NCBI GenBank assembly: GCA_027622355.1
Contig: JAQBZT010000031.1
Coordinates: forward strand, 1-15,201
Direction of reading: 5' to 3'
From: a bacterium
GTDB taxonomy: Bacteria; UBA8248
Length of the DNA stretch: 15,201 nucleotides
Below are positions 13,621 through 15,201 of this stretch, one piece after another. The notes under the pieces are model-generated. The model did no database searches. It saw only the letters and a program-made list of their open reading frames with translations, and had not been told where the DNA came from. Positions within the stretch are counted from its first letter, which is position 1. Each line of letters opens with the position of its first letter. Both the position numbers and the translations under genes were made by a program.

Positions 13621-14043
13621 ATGTACAGTACGGGCAACGTCATCGTCACCACCATCCATGTCCTTTCTGCCATCCTCGCCGTGGGCGGGGTGGCGTTTGT
13701 CCGCTTTGTGGTGCTCCCCTACGCGGCGGGCCTCCCCGAGGCGGACCGCGGCGCTTTCATGCAGGGCATCCGCAAGCGGTTCGTCCCCATCCTGCACGGC
13801 TCTTTTCTCCTGCTCATTCTCACGGGGATCCATCACATCACCCGGCTCATCCGCGGCGGGCTGGCCATCTCGCCCGAGCTAATCGTGAAAATCGCTCTCG
13901 CCCTCATCATCATCTTCATCGGCCTCGCCCTGACGCTCTCGAAGGGCTTCGAGGGCATGAAGAAAAACCCGAAGATGTGGCTCACGGTGAACCTCACCCT
14001 CGCCCTGATCGTCGTTTTTCTCGGCATTCGGGTGACGCACTAG
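13621..14043 (+). CDS. Small four-helix membrane protein, CopD-like, possibly haem or metal binding
   Basis: A 140-residue inner-membrane protein with four predicted helices (about 9-33, 55-75, 87-108, 119-137). The first, TIHVLSAILAVGGVAFVRFVVLP, resembles the opening helix of CopD-like and related small membrane families (H-x-L-S-A, GG, LP). Histidines lie in or near the membrane: H13 in helix 1, H59 and the pair H71/H72 at helix 2; these could bind haem b or a metal, but this is inference. The start is ATG 13621, with AGGAG five bases before it; an in-frame ATG six codons earlier (13603) lacks a site. It is followed after nine bases by the haem-domain fragment and preceded by the CoA-transferase B gene. 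No named function is assigned. Confidence 0.75.
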   Translation: MYSTGNVIVTTIHVLSAILAVGGVAFVRFVVLPYAAGLPEADRGAFMQGIRKRFVPILHGSFLLLILTGIHHITRLIRGGLAISPELIVKIALALIIIFIGLALTLSKGFEGMKKNPKMWLTVNLTLALIVVFLGIRVTH

Positions 14044-14052
14044 AAAAAGAAA

Positions 14053-14388
14053 ATGCCACTCTTCATCATCGGCGTTCTGGGGCTACCCTCATCGCGCCCC
14101 CGTGGCGGCGGTTTTCGGAAGAGTCGGCAGGACAGGGGGTTTTTTCAGGAGCTGGCGCGCCACGTCGATCCGCCCCGAGGAAGCCGCGGGGACATCGACG
14201 CGAAGGGCGTCTGGAAGGACGGCATGTGGACGCTGGAGCTGCGCCGGAAGCTCGACACCGGCCACCCCGACGATGTCGTCTTCGTGCCGGGGAAAAAGCA
14301 CGCTTTCGGTCTCTCGGTCCACGACAACGACGGCGATGTGGACCACAGCTACTCGATTGGATCCACGCAGCTTATTTTGAAGAAATAG
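14053..14388 (+). CDS. Truncated ethylbenzene-dehydrogenase-type haem-binding domain (C-terminal part), possible gene remnant
   Basis: A 111-residue open frame. Residues about 46-111 (GDIDAKGVWKDGMWTLELRR, LDTGHPDDVVFVPGKKHAFG, LSVHDNDGDVDHSYSIG) resemble the C-terminal portion of the haem-binding domain of ethylbenzene dehydrogenase gamma subunits and DOMON-like cytochromes (EB_dh type). Full members are about 200 residues or more, so the N-terminal half, with one of the haem ligands, is absent. Residues 1-45 are Arg/Gly-rich with a short hydrophobic start (MPLFIIGVLGLPSS) and match nothing I recognise; no signal peptide is convincing. Only a weak purine run (AAAAAGAAA) precedes the ATG, nine bases after the previous stop. 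It may be a decayed gene or a short periplasmic partner of the membrane protein. Confidence covers the domain, not the start. Confidence 0.55.
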   Translation: MPLFIIGVLGLPSSRPRGGGFRKSRQDRGFFQELARHVDPPRGSRGDIDAKGVWKDGMWTLELRRKLDTGHPDDVVFVPGKKHAFGLSVHDNDGDVDHSYSIGSTQLILKK

Positions 14389-14393
14389 AAAAC

Positions 14394-14418
14394 GGGTGCG
14401 CGCTCACAAGGGTGCGCG
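14394..14418. repeat. Direct repeat of GGGTGCGCG between convergent genes
   Basis: Two copies of GGGTGCGCG with a seven-base spacer (period 16) lie at 14394-14402 and 14410-14418, between the haem-domain stop and the end of the Sel1-repeat gene. No clear terminator stem with a T run is seen in this 40-base gap. Possibly chance in GC-rich DNA. Confidence 0.4.
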
Positions 14419-14428
14419 GGAATGGACT

Positions 14429-15166
14429 TTAAAATTCCGGGCTGCAGGGGTTGCGGTAGGGCTGCGCATCCGCCCGCTGTTGCCACTTCCGCGCTTCCTC
14501 GGGATTGGCGGAAACGCCCCGCCCCTTCCGGTACATCCAGGCGAGAAAGCGCTGCGCCCCCACGTGTCCCTGCTCCGCCGCGCGCCGGTACCAATTGAAG
14601 GCTTCCGCATAATCCCGGCGGCGGCCGCGCCCTTTGTAGTACATGTCCCCCAGAAAGCTCTGGGCGTTCGGATGATTCTGTTTCGCCGCCTGGAGGAACC
14701 ACCGCATCGCCTCGCGGTCATCCCGTTGCAGGACATCTCCCCGCGTGTACATCCATCCGATTTTGATCATGGAATCCGGGTCGCCGTGCGCGGCGGCCTG
14801 ATGGAACCAGTACAGCGCCTCGCCGGGATTCTTCTTGATCCCTTTTCCGTTGGTGTACTTGATCCCCGTGTTGTACATCCCGGCGACGCTGCCGTTCTCG
14901 GCGGCGGTCCGGTACCACCTCACGGCCTTGGGGTAGGAATGCTCCACCCCCAGGCCGAAGTCGTACAGATAGCCGAGCATGTTCTGCGCTTGCGGGTTGC
15001 CCTGCTCGGCGAGGCGGCGGAACTCCTTGAACGCCACGGTGAGATCGCGGCGCGTGTAGGCCGCGTGCGCGGAGGCGAGATCCGCCTGCGCAGGAGAAGA
15101 CAGATACACCGCCAGCGCGAAAAAAACACATCCCCCGAGCAGATTCCGGAAAATTTTGACTCTCAT
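14429..15166 (-). CDS. Secreted Sel1-repeat (TPR-like) protein
   Basis: A 245-residue exported helical-repeat protein. Residues 1-28 form a Sec signal peptide ending PAQA before DLAS. The mature part is an initial TPR-like unit (FKEFRRLAEQGNPQAQNMLGYLY) followed by about five Sel1 repeats of roughly 36 residues: AVRWYRTAAENGSVAGMYNTG, ALYWFHQAAAHGDPDSMIKIG, AMRWFLQAAKQNHPNAQSFLG, AFNWYRRAAEQGHVGAQRFLA, ending EEARKWQQRADAQ. Each unit has the A-x-W-Y-x-x-A-A-x-x-G and LG-Y--G-G pattern. Such proteins act as adaptors in the periplasm or at the cell surface, but no partner is evident. ATG at 15166 is chosen over the in-frame TTG at 15181, as GAGGG and GAGAAG precede it; the signal peptide then starts cleanly with MRVK. 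The final residues (PYRNPCSPEF) leave the repeat pattern and include a cysteine. Confidence 0.92.
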   Translation of the reverse strand: MRVKIFRNLLGGCVFFALAVYLSSPAQADLASAHAAYTRRDLTVAFKEFRRLAEQGNPQAQNMLGYLYDFGLGVEHSYPKAVRWYRTAAENGSVAGMYNTGIKYTNGKGIKKNPGEALYWFHQAAAHGDPDSMIKIGWMYTRGDVLQRDDREAMRWFLQAAKQNHPNAQSFLGDMYYKGRGRRRDYAEAFNWYRRAAEQGHVGAQRFLAWMYRKGRGVSANPEEARKWQQRADAQPYRNPCSPEF

Positions 15167-15201
15167 CTTCTCATCCCTCAATAGCCGAAAGGAAAGACCG
15201 T

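Overview
This is a GC-rich bacterial chromosome segment with tightly packed genes, clear Shine-Dalgarno sites and frequent GTG/TTG starts. Sec signal peptides, a Dpp-type peptide importer system and a FlgT-like secreted protein suggest a Gram-negative, proteobacteria-like organism (Desulfobacterota, Tectomicrobia or Nitrospinota-like lineages are possible). I cannot fix the phylum from this window, and saw no tRNA, rRNA, CRISPR array, transposase or phage gene.

Layout. (1) Bases 1-1105, minus strand: a mandelate racemase/muconate lactonizing enzyme-family protein, cut off at the left edge just before its C-terminus. (2) Bases 1240-4727, plus strand: a housekeeping-like run of four genes, namely an RsuA/RluB-type pseudouridine synthase, a FlgT-like secreted protein (ATGA overlap), a PgsA-type CDP-alcohol phosphatidyltransferase and an AI-2E/PerM-family membrane protein. 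(3) Bases 7434-4749, minus strand: a two-gene unit of a membrane protein fused to a spermidine-synthase-like domain, then a tartrate/D-malate-type decarboxylating dehydrogenase. (4) Bases 7592-13519, plus strand: a catabolic-looking set with a metal-dependent cyclase-family hydrolase, a family-5 solute-binding protein, DppB- and DppC-like permeases without ATPase genes, and the A and B subunits of a 3-oxoacid-type CoA-transferase. (5) Bases 13621-14388: a small four-helix membrane protein followed by a truncated ethylbenzene-dehydrogenase-type haem-binding domain. (6) Bases 15166-14429, minus strand: a secreted Sel1-repeat protein.

Reading the genes together: block 4 looks like uptake of a small organic compound or peptide, ring or amide hydrolysis by the cyclase-family enzyme, and CoA activation of the resulting acid. 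The flanking enolase-superfamily enzyme and the hydroxyacid dehydrogenase fit a lifestyle of organic-acid scavenging. This pathway is inference; no substrate can be read from the sequence. No clearly new defence or mobile system is visible. The least explained items are the orphan haem-domain/membrane-protein pair, the importer without ATPases, and a possible frame disruption at the end of the CoA-transferase B subunit. No stretch longer than 300 bases is without a gene; the longest intergenic gaps are 8354-8535 (182 bp), 7435-7591 (157 bp) and 1106-1239 (134 bp).
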